Notes: a model not told the origin generated them from the letters alone. A stretch of DNA of 64,000 nucleotides from Ketobacter sp. (GCF_003671495.1 NZ_RCHN01000020.1:186001-250000); one strand, 5' to 3'; positions 45,124 to 55,225 are shown, numbered from the stretch's first letter. A program made the numbers and translations.

Positions 45124-46238
45124 CCCTCCACGGGATACAATACAGCATCCTCATAACCGGTAATAACGGGGAGATACCCACTTAGCGCCTTGTTGAGCGC
45201 GGCATCCCAGGTATCCACCAGCAGCGGACGGCCGTCCAGTTCCTTGAGTTTGGTTTTGGTGGCAACAATCAAGATGTTGTCGCGCCCCACTTTGTGAATC
45301 ACCGGTGGGCTGATCTGGTGGTTGCCACGCCCAAAGATATGGCCCTGGCCCCCGATCAGGGTGACGATGATCCGGGCCGGGTAACGCTCCAGCCAGTGCA
45401 GGATATCCTGCTCGGTCACATCCATTTGCACCATCTGCTGATTCAGCAGCAAGTCCACCCCCAGCAGGGTTTTGTCCAGCCCCAGCGCTTCCGCGATCGC
45501 CCGGGTAGTGGTGCCAGGGCCCAGGATATACACACAATCCACCTCCAGATCGTCAATCACATGAGCCGCCATTTCCTGCAACACCAGAGCTTCCACCTCT
45601 TTGCCGCCACATTTCACGTGCTGCAAATAACGCTCCTCCGCGGGCACCAGCAGTTCACCAAAATGGCTGGCCCGCACCTGGCCGTGCCGGAACGCGTCTT
45701 CGTCAATATCCCGCACTTCCATCCGGGCCACACTCACCAGCTCACCCCGGATCATCTTACTGATGATCTCCGCGGCACCTTTGGCATGCACGGCGTAGAC
45801 GCCGGAATGGATTTTCACTCCGGCCGGGATGCCCAGTACCGGGATCGAGGTTCCCACCGCCCGATGGATGTCGCGGGCCGTGCCATCCCCACCGGCAAAT
45901 ACCAGCAGGTCCACGCCCTCCTGTTGCAACACGCGGGCTGCCTCGCAGGTATCCATGGGGCCGGTAGTAGCCGGGCTTTGCCCACACACCTGCGCTGTGA
46001 AGCCCGCTTCCTGCAGGCTATCTTCACCCATGGGGCCACTCCAGCAGTACCAGTGGATCTGCGCCTCATAGGCCGTTAACTCATTGAGGAAAATCGCTAC
46101 CCGCTGCAAAGCCCGGGGTATCGCTCCACGATTCAGCGCTTCGTCCACGATCGCATCGCCATCGCTGCCCTTCAGGCCCACCGCGCCGCCGATACCCGCC
46201 ATTGGATTGACGATCAGCCCCAACTTGATGTGATTCAT
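45120..46238 (-). CDS. ATP-NAD/AcoX-type kinase-fold protein
   Basis: A 372-residue protein of the ATP-NAD kinase/AcoX family. The NAD-kinase motif GGDGTARD is near residue 105, preceded by GLIVNPMAGIGG at the N-terminus. True NAD kinases are about 300 residues; the extra C-terminal domain (LIGGQGHIFGRGNHQISP) marks the AcoX-like group, whose exact substrate is unsettled. The start at 46238 follows GGAA; 18 further codons are open. No acetoin genes are near. Confidence 0.85.
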   Translation of the reverse strand: MNHIKLGLIVNPMAGIGGAVGLKGSDGDAIVDEALNRGAIPRALQRVAIFLNELTAYEAQIHWYCWSGPMGEDSLQEAGFTAQVCGQSPATTGPMDTCEAARVLQQEGVDLLVFAGGDGTARDIHRAVGTSIPVLGIPAGVKIHSGVYAVHAKGAAEIISKMIRGELVSVARMEVRDIDEDAFRHGQVRASHFGELLVPAEERYLQHVKCGGKEVEALVLQEMAAHVIDDLEVDCVYILGPGTTTRAIAEALGLDKTLLGVDLLLNQQMVQMDVTEQDILHWLERYPARIIVTLIGGQGHIFGRGNHQISPPVIHKVGRDNILIVATKTKLKELDGRPLLVDTWDAALNKALSGYLPVITGYEDAVLYPVEG

Positions 46239-46435
46239 ATGGATTCCGTTTAGTGCCGGTTTGCATTGTCTGCGTACAGTCGCTGACCGCATTTTATATC
46301 AGCTCTGCGGTTACAGCACGCCACTCAGATTCATAGGGAGTGCAGCCCTCGATGTTGAGACATGCCTTAACGGGTCGAAACGTGCGACACTAGCCTTATG
46401 TTGCTGAATTCCAATCGCCCTGATTTCGCCGGATT

Positions 46436-47197
46436 ATGCTGATTTCTTTAAACTATGCCATTTTCGCCCTGGCCCTGTGCCTGAGCCTGGATCTGTTCCG
46501 CCGCCCGTCACGTTTTCGGGAGGCAGCCACTCATATGGCGCTGTTTGCCGTGGCGGCCCTGCTGGGTGGCTTTGCCCATCACATGGAAGCGGAACAATCA
46601 GCCGTGAACCAGGTGATTGCCGGGTTGAACCAGTGGCTGCCCGACCATTCCAGGGTGGGCTCCTTCCACAATGTCTACCTGCGGGTATGGCTGGCCACGT
46701 TCTTTGCCATAGGCCTGACGGAATACTATTTTATGAGAATTTTTCTGCACCCATTGGCGGATCGCTATGGATTCCGCTGGGTCAAAAGTGGACTGGTGGC
46801 GTCACTGCTGTTGTTCTGTGCTGCATCGCTGCTCATCAGCCAGTATTCCCTGGTGGTGGTATTTCACCTGTTCACCCATCTGCTGGTGATCGGGTTTTCT
46901 CTTTATCTGATTTTCGCCCAGGGCTTACGCCTGTTCTGGCAACTGATCGCGTTGGTTACGTTGAACCTGGTGGCCGGTGGCGTCTGGTCACTGATGGCCC
47001 TGGGCAGTTTGCCCACCGGACCACTGCACTACAACGACTGGTATCACCTCATCATCCTGGTGTTTTTGGTGTATCTGCATTGGGTCCTAACCCGAGGTGG
47101 ACTGGTGGATGCGCTCCATAGTCTGTCCCCGGCACCCGGCTCAAGGCTCCAGTTGCAGGCCCAACGCCCGCAGGCGATTGAACTCCACGGCGGGTAA
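46436..47197 (+). CDS. Seven-helix membrane protein of unknown function
   Basis: A 253-residue protein with about seven hydrophobic helices and no signal peptide. Histidines cluster at helix ends: LLGGFAHHMEAE near residue 47, VVFHLFTHLLV near 145 and YNDWYHLII near 205. Such a pattern could bind metal or heme, but I do not recognise the family. The hydrophilic tail overlaps the 3' end of pdxB by 57 nt on the other strand. Confidence 0.7.
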   Translation: MLISLNYAIFALALCLSLDLFRRPSRFREAATHMALFAVAALLGGFAHHMEAEQSAVNQVIAGLNQWLPDHSRVGSFHNVYLRVWLATFFAIGLTEYYFMRIFLHPLADRYGFRWVKSGLVASLLLFCAASLLISQYSLVVVFHLFTHLLVIGFSLYLIFAQGLRLFWQLIALVTLNLVAGGVWSLMALGSLPTGPLHYNDWYHLIILVFLVYLHWVLTRGGLVDALHSLSPAPGSRLQLQAQRPQAIELHGG

Positions 47198-48301
47198 CGC
47201 TGACTGCAGGAACGCCTCGCCCCGCAACCGAACGGTACCAAACTCGCGCCTTACCCGATAACTTTTACGCAGCGCATCAAAACCCAGGGCGCGTTTTTCC
47301 CGGGGCAGGCGCAGGCTGGTGCGCAGGCCGATGTCGTCTTCACGAATGTCGTAGATCCGGGTCAGCAGTTCCCGGGCGGTGGATGGAGTCTGGGCCTGCT
47401 CGCTTTGCACATCCAGCAACAGGTCTAATTGCGCATCGATCAGGTCCGTCTCCTGCAATGACACGGCTTGATCCAGATGCCGGCACAAGGCCTGGTAAAT
47501 CATCCAGGTGCCACGCACCTTCCCATCGTAGCTGTAACCGGCAATGTGGGGCGTGGCAATATCCACCTGGCTGGCCAGCTCGATGTTGACGAAGGGCTCC
47601 CCCTCCCACACGTCCAGCACCACGGACAGGTCATAGCGCTCATCCAGCACTTTGCTCAGGGCCATGTTGTCCACCACCGGCCCGCGGGCCGTGTTGATCA
47701 ACACCCCATTGGGCACCATGCTGCGCAGTCGATGAATGTCCGCCAGGTGATGGGTGCTGTATTTACCCTCCAGCGTGTAGGGCACATGCAAGGTCACAAT
47801 GTCGGCCTGCCAGGCTTCATCTGGGCTCACCAGACCAGCTGCACCCTGGGCCTGTCGGGGAGGATCACAGGCCAATACCCGCAATCCCAGGGCTTCGCAT
47901 TGGGCCTGCAGGCGGGACCCCACATTGCCCACACCGATGATGCCGATGGATTTTCCCTCGAGTTGGAAATCGCGGATGACTTCCAGCTCCAGCAAGGCGC
48001 TGATCACGTACTCCACTACGGAACGGGCGTTGCAACCGGGGGCGCTGGCAAACCCGATCTGCTGGCGGGCTAAATAGGACTGGTCCACATGATCGACACC
48101 GATGGTGGCCGTGCCCACAAACCGCACCGCAGACCCCGCCAACAAGGATTCGGACACTGGGGTAATGGAACGGACAATCAGGGCATCCGCATCCTTCACC
48201 TGCTCCGGCTCCAGGTTGCGACCCGGAAGTTTTACCACCTCCCCCAACGACCCAAAACAGAGTTCCGCCATGGGAATATTTTCGTCCACCACAATTTTCA
48301 T
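47141..48301 (-). CDS. pdxB: Erythronate-4-phosphate dehydrogenase PdxB
   Basis: A 386-residue NAD-dependent D-2-hydroxyacid dehydrogenase that catalyses the second step of pyridoxal phosphate synthesis. The nucleotide fold GIIGVGNVGSRLQAQ begins near residue 120, the catalytic Arg lies in INTARGPVVDN, and the His in ATPHIAGYSYDGKVRGT. A C-terminal dimerisation domain of about 90 residues, specific to PdxB, is present. It starts 3 nt after the stop of the fructosamine kinase gene, so they share an operon. Confidence 0.95.
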   Translation of the reverse strand: MKIVVDENIPMAELCFGSLGEVVKLPGRNLEPEQVKDADALIVRSITPVSESLLAGSAVRFVGTATIGVDHVDQSYLARQQIGFASAPGCNARSVVEYVISALLELEVIRDFQLEGKSIGIIGVGNVGSRLQAQCEALGLRVLACDPPRQAQGAAGLVSPDEAWQADIVTLHVPYTLEGKYSTHHLADIHRLRSMVPNGVLINTARGPVVDNMALSKVLDERYDLSVVLDVWEGEPFVNIELASQVDIATPHIAGYSYDGKVRGTWMIYQALCRHLDQAVSLQETDLIDAQLDLLLDVQSEQAQTPSTARELLTRIYDIREDDIGLRTSLRLPREKRALGFDALRKSYRVRREFGTVRLRGEAFLQSALPAVEFNRLRALGLQLEP

Positions 48302-48304
48302 CGA

Positions 48305-49201
48305 TCAGTCCATTTCCCGCAGCAACGCGCCCAAGGTGAGTTCCACCTGTCCCAAATAGCCCACGCCGAACAGGTTGAAATGATTCAGCCAATGATACAG
48401 GTCGTACAGGCTGCGGCGCAGCTCATGGCCTTCCTGAAGCGGCTGGATTTCGTGATACGCCTGGTAAAACCCCGCCCCCGGACCACCGAACATGCGACTC
48501 ATGGCCAGGTCCGTCTCGCCATCGCCGTAATACACTGCGGGATCGAACAGGGTGGGAGTGCCGTTCTCATCCACCGCCATATTGCCACTCCACAAATCCC
48601 CGTGCAGCAGTGAGGCAGGCGGAGTGTGATCCGAGAGCGCAGCGGGCACCACCGCCATCAGACGCTCCAGATCCGTTAGCAGTCCACTGCGCATGCCCTT
48701 CATCTGGGCCAACATGCGTTGAGGGCGTAAACGCTTTTCACAAAAGAAGGTCCACCAGTCTGAATGCCAATCATTGATTTGATGACTGCGCCCGATGAAA
48801 TTATTGTGATCCAGACCGTAAGCGTTGACGGTAATTGAATGCAGTTGCGCCAGGGCGCGGCCGAACGTGGGTTCCGCCACGGAACGCAGCGGTGCCAGTT
48901 GAATGAACTCCAGTGCCAGCAGGGCACAGGATTCCAGGTTCTCTGCGCCGTAAACCTCGGGCACCCGGATGGTTTCACACTGCCGCAACAACGCCAGACC
49001 CCGTTGCTCCTGCTGATACATCGGCAACTGATCGCTCTGCCCCACTTTGATGAACACCGAGGGCAAACCCGTGCGCTGCACCGCATAGGTTTGATTAATG
49101 CAGCCTGCACCGGAAGGCGTCACCCGCGCCCGCGTGTAATCGTGACCCAGACACTCAGCCAGCCAATCAAGAATGTCCTGTTGAATCGTTGCTGTAACCA
49201 T
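48305..49201 (-). CDS. Fructosamine kinase family protein
   Basis: A 298-residue kinase of the aminoglycoside phosphotransferase fold. It phosphorylates sugar adducts on lysine and so repairs glycated proteins, as known for bacterial fructosamine and ribulosamine kinases. The catalytic loop is LLHGDLWSGNM near residue 198 and the metal aspartate is in LFDPAVYYGDGETDLAM. It sits between the exonuclease gene (18 nt upstream) and pdxB (3 nt downstream) on the minus strand. Confidence 0.92.
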   Translation of the reverse strand: MVTATIQQDILDWLAECLGHDYTRARVTPSGAGCINQTYAVQRTGLPSVFIKVGQSDQLPMYQQEQRGLALLRQCETIRVPEVYGAENLESCALLALEFIQLAPLRSVAEPTFGRALAQLHSITVNAYGLDHNNFIGRSHQINDWHSDWWTFFCEKRLRPQRMLAQMKGMRSGLLTDLERLMAVVPAALSDHTPPASLLHGDLWSGNMAVDENGTPTLFDPAVYYGDGETDLAMSRMFGGPGAGFYQAYHEIQPLQEGHELRRSLYDLYHWLNHFNLFGVGYLGQVELTLGALLREMD

Positions 49202-49219
49202 ACTCCCTAACCATAAACC

Positions 49220-50110
49220 CTAAGCATAAAATTGCGTCACCAGGTTGCGAAATGCTTTGCCCAGGCCAGCTGTGTCCAGGTGTTCCAGCAGCTTGGCAAG
49301 CGGCACCGGGGCAAATTCCAGCGCCTGCAATGGAAGCGGATGCGGTGGTGGATGCAACCGGATCAACTCCCGGAACAGAAACGCTTCCTCCTCGGTATTC
49401 TGCAAAATCCGGCACCACCGCGCCGCCCCCCGCACCGGCAGCGCTGCCACGGCGTCAAGATCGGCGTACAGCGACTCCAGACTAGCGAAATGTTGCAGCA
49501 AAGTCTTGGCCGTCTTCGCCCCAATACCGGCAATCCCGGGGATATTGTCCGAGCTGTCCCCCATCAACGCCAGCAGGTCCGGAATACGATCCGGTGCCAC
49601 CTGCCAGTGATCCTGCAATGCGGTTTGATCCCGCCTCAGATCCGCGGACCAATCCCACCACAGGTCCTTTGGCCCCACCAATTGGGCCAGGTCCTTGTCC
49701 CGGGTGATGATCACCTTCGGCAGGTCCGCCGCGGCGGCGGTCTGCGCTCCCAGCGCCAGCCAGTCATCGGCTTCATAGACCGCATCCCCCAGGCATTGAA
49801 CGCCCAGGCACTCGGTCAACTGCCGGCATAAATGCAGCTGATGGGCCAGGTCCTCATCCGGCAAAGCCCGGTTGGCTTTATAGGGAGGATACAGTTCATG
49901 ACGAAAGCCACTGAACAAACTTTCATCAAACGCAGCCGCCAGGTACCGTGGTTGCAAGGTGTTGAGCTGGGACAGCAGGGTTTTCAGATACCCGTACACC
50001 GCGTTCACCGGCCGCCCGGCGGCATCGTGAAAATTATCCGGGTAGCCAAACCAGGCCTGAAAAATATAGATACTGGAATCCAGCAGATAAACCGTGTCAG
50101 ATTGTCTCAA
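49220..50110 (-). CDS. 5'-3' exonuclease (PolI N-terminal/ExoIX type)
   Basis: A 296-residue flap-nuclease-like protein matching the 5' nuclease domain of DNA polymerase I. Acidic metal ligands lie in VYLLDSSIYIFQ, AAAFDESLFSG, YEADDWLAL and VIITRDKDLAQL. The H3TH DNA-binding motif is DNIPGIAGIGAKTAKTLL. Both aspartates after VITRD are present, so it should be active, unlike E. coli Xni. The start is uncertain: TTG at 50110 sits just before the conserved region. The frame remains open to 50266, but those residues have no similarity. Confidence 0.87.
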   Translation of the reverse strand: MRQSDTVYLLDSSIYIFQAWFGYPDNFHDAAGRPVNAVYGYLKTLLSQLNTLQPRYLAAAFDESLFSGFRHELYPPYKANRALPDEDLAHQLHLCRQLTECLGVQCLGDAVYEADDWLALGAQTAAAADLPKVIITRDKDLAQLVGPKDLWWDWSADLRRDQTALQDHWQVAPDRIPDLLALMGDSSDNIPGIAGIGAKTAKTLLQHFASLESLYADLDAVAALPVRGAARWCRILQNTEEEAFLFRELIRLHPPPHPLPLQALEFAPVPLAKLLEHLDTAGLGKAFRNLVTQFYA

Positions 50111-50387
50111 AGTTGCTATATTCTCTTTATAACTATCTGAAATGCGTACAATTGCGCATCCAAGTGGATCATACAGCAGATCGTTGATAACCCAAACCGG
50201 TCGCCTTTTCGCAGGTGTTGAAGGCGGCTTTTGTGTTTTTGGATAACGGGCGCACAAAATTAACAATCCATTAGCCCGCTATTTTGCCAGTTGATTTAAA
50301 ACCGGCGACAATTAACGACATTAATCCGTTGACCCGTCAGATATTACGCTCCGAGAGAAAAGAACAAGAAGTGCCAGGTTGTTACGA
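50111..50387. other. Divergent gap before the Agl/Glt-like operon
   Basis: This 277-bp AT-rich region should hold the promoters of the exonuclease gene and the ten-gene operon. TTGACC at 50329-50334 and TATTAC at 50342-50347 are visible but too close together to form one promoter. I see no hairpin or RNA gene. Confidence 0.35.
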
Positions 50388-53333
50388 GTGAGTAAATTGA
50401 TCAAACAGTCAAAGCCAAATTGGGTGCTCTCAACTCTAATCGCCTGTTCGCTTACCGGTGTTCTGGTTCTTGCCGGATGCTCGTCGTCCAACCAATCCTA
50501 TTCTTCCGGTGAGCCCACCCTGGGCGACCTCAAGCGTCGTGACATCAGTGTCCGCCCCCAGGAGCTGGAGCCGGTGTCCGCCGAGCGGGTACTGGAGAGC
50601 TATGAGTCCGCGGTAGCCCTGTTCTCCACCCAGGAGGAGCGCGCCCTGGCCATGCGCCGGATGGCGGACCTCACCATGGTGGCCACCGAAGACAAAATGA
50701 TCGATTCCCTGGAGGAAGCCCCGCTGGTGGATGCCGCAGCAGCCGGAGCCGTGGATGCGGACACGCTGCAATATGGCAAGGCGGTGGCCATCTATGAGGC
50801 GTTGATCGCCGGCGCACCGGCCGGCTCAGACCTATCGGAAGAGTACTACCTGCTGGCGAAAGCCTATGACCTGAGCGGCGAGCAGGAAAAAGCCCTGGAT
50901 ACCCTGAACACCCTGGTGGCCAAATACCCGGACGGCGAATTCACCTACGAAGCCCAGTTCCGGCGCGGCGAACACCTGTTCCTGATCGGGGACTTCCAGG
51001 GTGCCGTGGGGGCCTACGCCTATGTGCTGAAAGCCGGGCCACAGCGGGATTTCTACGAGCATTCGCTCTACAAACACGGCTGGAGCCTCTACAAACTGGG
51101 GGATTATGATCTGGCGGTCACGGATTTCGTCACCCTCCTGGATGGCTACATGCCCACGCCACCGCCCAAGACCGAAGCCGAAAAAGCCGCTGAACGCAAA
51201 GAGCGGACCATCACCAAAATTGAAGCCATCCCCCTGCCGGAAGTATCCAAAACCCAACAGAAAACCCTGGACGACACGCTGCGCGTGCTGAGTATGTCCT
51301 TCTCCAACCTGGAAGGCGCCAACAGCGTCTCGGAATACTTCCGCACCAATGGCCACCGTATCTACGAATTCAAGGTGTATGCGGCGCTGGCAGAACTCTA
51401 CCTGTATCAGGAACGCTATAAGGATGCCGCAGACGCCTACGCCATGTTCTCGCAAAAGAATCCCCTGCACCCCATGGCACCCTCAATGTCCTCCAAGGTC
51501 ATCGACACCTACCAGAAAGGGGGCTTCCCCAGCCTGGTGTTACCTTACAAAGAAACCTTTGTGGAGCAATACGGGGTGTATAGTGCGTTCTGGGCCCGTG
51601 CCACACCGGAAGCCCGGGAACAATACAGCAACGAGCTGAAACAGCACCTGATCGAGCTGGCCCAGCATTATCACGCCGCCGCGCAAAAGACCAAACTACC
51701 CAAAGACTATGGCGTCGCCGCCCGCTGGTACCGGGAATTCCTGGCCACCTTCCCCAACGACGAAAGCGCACCGGTGATGAACATGCTGCTGGGTGAAACC
51801 CTGTTTGCAGCCAAGGAATTCCGCCCCGCCATCGAAGAATTTGAGCGCACCGGTTACGATTACCCACCCCATGCCGACGCCGAGAAAGCCGCCTATTTCG
51901 CACTGCTTTCCTATCAGGAATTCCTTAATGTGCTGCCCAAGGATGACCCCACCCGCCGCGGCTGGGTCGCCAAACGGGCCAGCAGTTCCCTGCGCTTTGC
52001 CAAGGCTTACCCCGCCAACCAGCACACGCCAGCCATTCTGGATAACGTGATTGAGGATCAGTTACTGCTGGGGGATGTCGAAGGCGCTATTGTCACAGCG
52101 CAGTTGATTATTGAGCTGGTGCCCCCGGCACCCCAGGCACTGCGCGAAAAGGCCTGGATTACCTATGCCAACGGCATGTTCGACAAGCAGGCCTGGGTCA
52201 AAGCTGAGGAAGCGATCACAAAAGTGCTCCAGTTCACATCACTGCAGCCCAAGCAACGGGCAAAGTTTGAAGAGAACCTGGCCACCTGTATCTACAAACA
52301 AGGCGAGATCCTGGAGCAGGATGGGCGCCTGGCGGAAGCAGCGGGTGAATACCTGCGGGTGGGCGCGGTTATCCCCAACGCCTCGGTACGGGCCAACGCC
52401 GATTACGATGCTGCCAACATCCTGCTGCAACTGGAAGAATACGACAAAGCCATAGAGGTTCTGGAGTCGTTCCGTTCCCGCTTCCCCAGTCACGCATTAA
52501 CTGCGTCGATCCCGGCCAAACTGAGTTTTGCCTATGAGAAAACCGGCAACCTGACCATGGCCGCCACTGAACTGGTGGCCATCGCCCTGCTTAACAAAGA
52601 GACCAACCCGGAACTGGCCCGCGAGGCCCTGTTGCAGGCTGCTGAAATGCGGGAGAAAAGCGGGGATGTGGATGGCGCCATCGAATTGTATAAAAAATTC
52701 GTATGGGATTACGAACGCCCCGTGGGCCCGCGCATGGAGGCACAGTTCAAACTGGTGGAACTCTATGGGCAACAGGGTGACAGCGGCAAACGCTACTTCT
52801 GGTTGAACAAACTGGTGGATACTCACAATGCCGCCGGTGCTGAGCAGAGTGATCGTACCCTGTACCTGGCAGCCTATGGTGCCTACCACGGCGCTGACAT
52901 ACTGTTCCAGGATTTCAACAATATCCGCCTGACGCAGCCTCTGAAAAACAGCCTGCGCAAAAAGAAAGCGGCCTTGCAGAAAGCGAGCAAAGCGTACACC
53001 CAAACGGTGCAATACGGTGTCATCGATTTCACCACTGCCGCCAACTATAAACTGGGCGAGTTGAACCGGCTGTTCGCCCGTAGCATCATGGACAGCGAAC
53101 GCCCCCGTGGATTGGACGAACTGGCCCTGGAGGAGTACGAAATCCTGCTGGAAGACCAGGCCCTGCCTTTTGAAGATAAAGCCATTGCCATCTTCCAGAC
53201 CAACACCGAGCGCACACTGGACGGTGTCTGGGATGAATGGGTACAAAAGAGTTACGAGTCTTTGAGCAAACTATCACCAGGCCGCTACAACAAGCCGGAA
53301 ATCATGGAGGACTTCGTTGATGAAATTTATTAA
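50388..53333 (+). CDS. Large TPR lipoprotein, first gene of Agl/Glt-like operon
   Basis: A 981-residue exported lipoprotein. A hydrophobic signal segment ends in the lipobox VLAGC, with the lipidated cysteine at residue 31. The rest is alpha-solenoid with many TPR-like pairs (for example YYLLAKAYDLSGEQEKAL and YDAANILLQLEEYDKAIEVL). GTG at 50388, preceded by CAGG, is preferred; TTG at 50379 is the other option. In size and position it recalls the giant TPR protein GltD of Myxococcus. It should sit in the periplasm as a scaffold. The next gene overlaps its end by 14 nt. Confidence 0.82.
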   Translation: MSKLIKQSKPNWVLSTLIACSLTGVLVLAGCSSSNQSYSSGEPTLGDLKRRDISVRPQELEPVSAERVLESYESAVALFSTQEERALAMRRMADLTMVATEDKMIDSLEEAPLVDAAAAGAVDADTLQYGKAVAIYEALIAGAPAGSDLSEEYYLLAKAYDLSGEQEKALDTLNTLVAKYPDGEFTYEAQFRRGEHLFLIGDFQGAVGAYAYVLKAGPQRDFYEHSLYKHGWSLYKLGDYDLAVTDFVTLLDGYMPTPPPKTEAEKAAERKERTITKIEAIPLPEVSKTQQKTLDDTLRVLSMSFSNLEGANSVSEYFRTNGHRIYEFKVYAALAELYLYQERYKDAADAYAMFSQKNPLHPMAPSMSSKVIDTYQKGGFPSLVLPYKETFVEQYGVYSAFWARATPEAREQYSNELKQHLIELAQHYHAAAQKTKLPKDYGVAARWYREFLATFPNDESAPVMNMLLGETLFAAKEFRPAIEEFERTGYDYPPHADAEKAAYFALLSYQEFLNVLPKDDPTRRGWVAKRASSSLRFAKAYPANQHTPAILDNVIEDQLLLGDVEGAIVTAQLIIELVPPAPQALREKAWITYANGMFDKQAWVKAEEAITKVLQFTSLQPKQRAKFEENLATCIYKQGEILEQDGRLAEAAGEYLRVGAVIPNASVRANADYDAANILLQLEEYDKAIEVLESFRSRFPSHALTASIPAKLSFAYEKTGNLTMAATELVAIALLNKETNPELAREALLQAAEMREKSGDVDGAIELYKKFVWDYERPVGPRMEAQFKLVELYGQQGDSGKRYFWLNKLVDTHNAAGAEQSDRTLYLAAYGAYHGADILFQDFNNIRLTQPLKNSLRKKKAALQKASKAYTQTVQYGVIDFTTAANYKLGELNRLFARSIMDSERPRGLDELALEEYEILLEDQALPFEDKAIAIFQTNTERTLDGVWDEWVQKSYESLSKLSPGRYNKPEIMEDFVDEIY

Positions 53334-54129
53334 GTCCACCCTGCTCCTGGCCATGCTGGTGCTGATGGCGGGCTGCGCGTCCACAGCCGACCGCGGCAGC
53401 CTGTTTGGCTCTGATGAGTTTGAAATGCCGGAATCCGTCACCATCGACCTCACCGGTGAAGAACCGGAAGACAAACAGGCGGCCCCCACCGCAGACGCCA
53501 CAGACGTGCCCCCCGACAGCGCGGGTACCGAGCCGGTGACGGCGGAACCACAGACGGCCATAAAAGATGCAGACTCGGCGGCGGTGCTGGAACGCTTGAA
53601 GCAGCCGGGAACAGAGCCGGTAACCCGGGACCCGGAGCAAGTGAAACAAGCCAACGCCGCCCGCTCCGATTACAACCGGGCACTGGCAGAGATGCGCAAA
53701 GGTAATCTGGATTCGGCCCAGGCCCGCTTCAGCAAACTCAACGCCGAATACCCTCTGTTGGCGGGCCCTATTGTGAACCAGGCCATTATTCTGAGAAAAA
53801 AAGGCCAGACGCAGCAGGCCTACGACCTGCTTCAAAAGTCCATTCTACAGCACGGCAAAAATCCCAGGTTGCTCAACGAGTTAGGATTACTCAGCCGACA
53901 GCTTGGCAAGTTCAAACAGGCCCAGGTGAGCTATGAATCTGCGATCCGCATCGATGAAGGCTACGCGGTGGCTCACTATAATTTAGCGGTACTGGCAGAT
54001 CTCTATCTGCATGATCCCGTGTTGGCCTTAAAAGAATTTGAAACTTACCAGACGCTGATTCCGGAACCGGATAAAAAGGTCAGTGGCTGGATTGTTGAAT
54101 TACAGCGCAGAGCGGCAAGAACACAATGA
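53320..54129 (+). CDS. TPR lipoprotein, GltE/AglT-like
   Basis: A 269-residue lipoprotein. The signal peptide ends at LVLMAGC with lipid-bearing Cys19. An acidic, Pro/Thr-rich linker (about 25-105) leads to three or four TPR units (YNRALAEMRKGNLDSAQARF, ELGLLSRQLGKFKQAQVSYE, HYNLAVLADLYLHDPVLAL). GGAGG nine bases before ATG fixes the start inside the previous gene. It resembles the small TPR lipoprotein of Agl-Glt machines. The next gene overlaps by 4 nt. Confidence 0.83.
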   Translation: MKFIKSTLLLAMLVLMAGCASTADRGSLFGSDEFEMPESVTIDLTGEEPEDKQAAPTADATDVPPDSAGTEPVTAEPQTAIKDADSAAVLERLKQPGTEPVTRDPEQVKQANAARSDYNRALAEMRKGNLDSAQARFSKLNAEYPLLAGPIVNQAIILRKKGQTQQAYDLLQKSILQHGKNPRLLNELGLLSRQLGKFKQAQVSYESAIRIDEGYAVAHYNLAVLADLYLHDPVLALKEFETYQTLIPEPDKKVSGWIVELQRRAARTQ

Positions 54130-54425
54130 ACAGGAAACCCAGCTATACCGTAGCATTTCTAGTGGCATGCCTGATGCTGACCGGCAAGGTGTGGGCACTG
54201 GATGAAGGGACTACCATTATAGGGACCAAGGAAGCACCCAACGTGCTCAACGTGGTGCCCTGGCAGAATCGGGAATTGTCGGTGGACCCCTGGCAGTCCA
54301 AACCCAGCCTCGACTCCCAATTGCTCAATGACTCACTGAAGCCTGTGGACCAGGACGAGTTGCGGCGACAGGTTGATTATTTTAACCTGCTGCAGCATTC
54401 TGATCCCCAAGCGATTGATCAATAA
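54126..54425 (+). CDS. Small exported protein of unknown function
   Basis: A 99-residue protein with a signal peptide ending near VWALDE. The mature part is about 75 residues, with a repeated Trp motif (VVPWQNREL and VDPWQSKPS). No cysteine or domain is recognised. It overlaps the TPR lipoprotein gene (ATGA) and precedes the ExbB gene by 104 nt, so it belongs to the envelope-machine operon by position. Confidence 0.7.
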   Translation: MNRKPSYTVAFLVACLMLTGKVWALDEGTTIIGTKEAPNVLNVVPWQNRELSVDPWQSKPSLDSQLLNDSLKPVDQDELRRQVDYFNLLQHSDPQAIDQ

Positions 54426-54529
54426 GGATTTATGGCGCCACACTTCCGACAATAACCTGGCCTGGGCACTCATCCCGGACTCGAATTTACGAACAGCAAC
54501 ATCTTTATTTGGTAACGCAGGAGACCAAA

Positions 54530-55225
54530 ATGTCTGACACAGTGAATGCGGCTGAACAAAGCGCAGGATTAATCACCACCACCGCTCAATTCTTTCAGGA
54601 AGGTGGCCCCTTCATGTACATCATCCTGGCGGTGTTCCTGGTGGGACTGGCCATCACCCTGGAGCGGTTCATTTACCTGAACCTGACTCAGACCCGCAAC
54701 CAGATGGTGTGGAAAAAACTGTTCCCCCTGCTGACCCAGGGCAAGTTCAAGTCCGCCATGGAAGAAGCCAAGGGTTCCGGCAGCGCCATCGCCAAGATTC
54801 TGGTGTACGGATTGTCCCGCAGCGCTTATGCCACCCGTCATGACGAAGTGGAAATGGCCATGGAAGAAGGCTTGATGGAAACCATTCCCCACCTGGAACG
54901 GCGCACCAACTACATTGCCACCTTCGCGAACATTGCCACCCTGCTGGGTCTGTTGGGTACCATCATGGGTCTGATCAACGCCTTCACTGCGGTGGCCAGC
55001 GCCGACCCTTCCCAGAAAGCGGACCTGCTTTCCGCCAGTATCTCGGTGGCCATGAACACCACGGCGTTTGGTCTGATGGCGGCTATCCCGCTGCTGCTGG
55101 CCTTCACCTATCTGCAGAACAAGACCAACCAGCTGATCGACAGCATGGAAATGGCCTCGGTTAAATTCCTCAACGTATTCCGTCAGGCACAGAGCCAAAA
55201 GGCCCAGGGCAACGGACAGGGTTAA
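54530..55225 (+). CDS. ExbB/TolQ/MotA-family proton channel protein
   Basis: A 231-residue inner-membrane protein with three helices in the TolQ/ExbB layout: one near residues 30-50, and two after a cytoplasmic loop of about 90 residues. The third-helix signature AMNTTAFGLMAAIPLLLAF is the conserved channel motif, and the second helix carries LLGLLGTIMGLINAF. With an ExbD dimer it forms a proton-driven motor. GGAG six bases before 54530 sets the start. It corresponds to AglR in the Myxococcus comparison. Confidence 0.92.
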   Translation: MSDTVNAAEQSAGLITTTAQFFQEGGPFMYIILAVFLVGLAITLERFIYLNLTQTRNQMVWKKLFPLLTQGKFKSAMEEAKGSGSAIAKILVYGLSRSAYATRHDEVEMAMEEGLMETIPHLERRTNYIATFANIATLLGLLGTIMGLINAFTAVASADPSQKADLLSASISVAMNTTAFGLMAAIPLLLAFTYLQNKTNQLIDSMEMASVKFLNVFRQAQSQKAQGNGQG

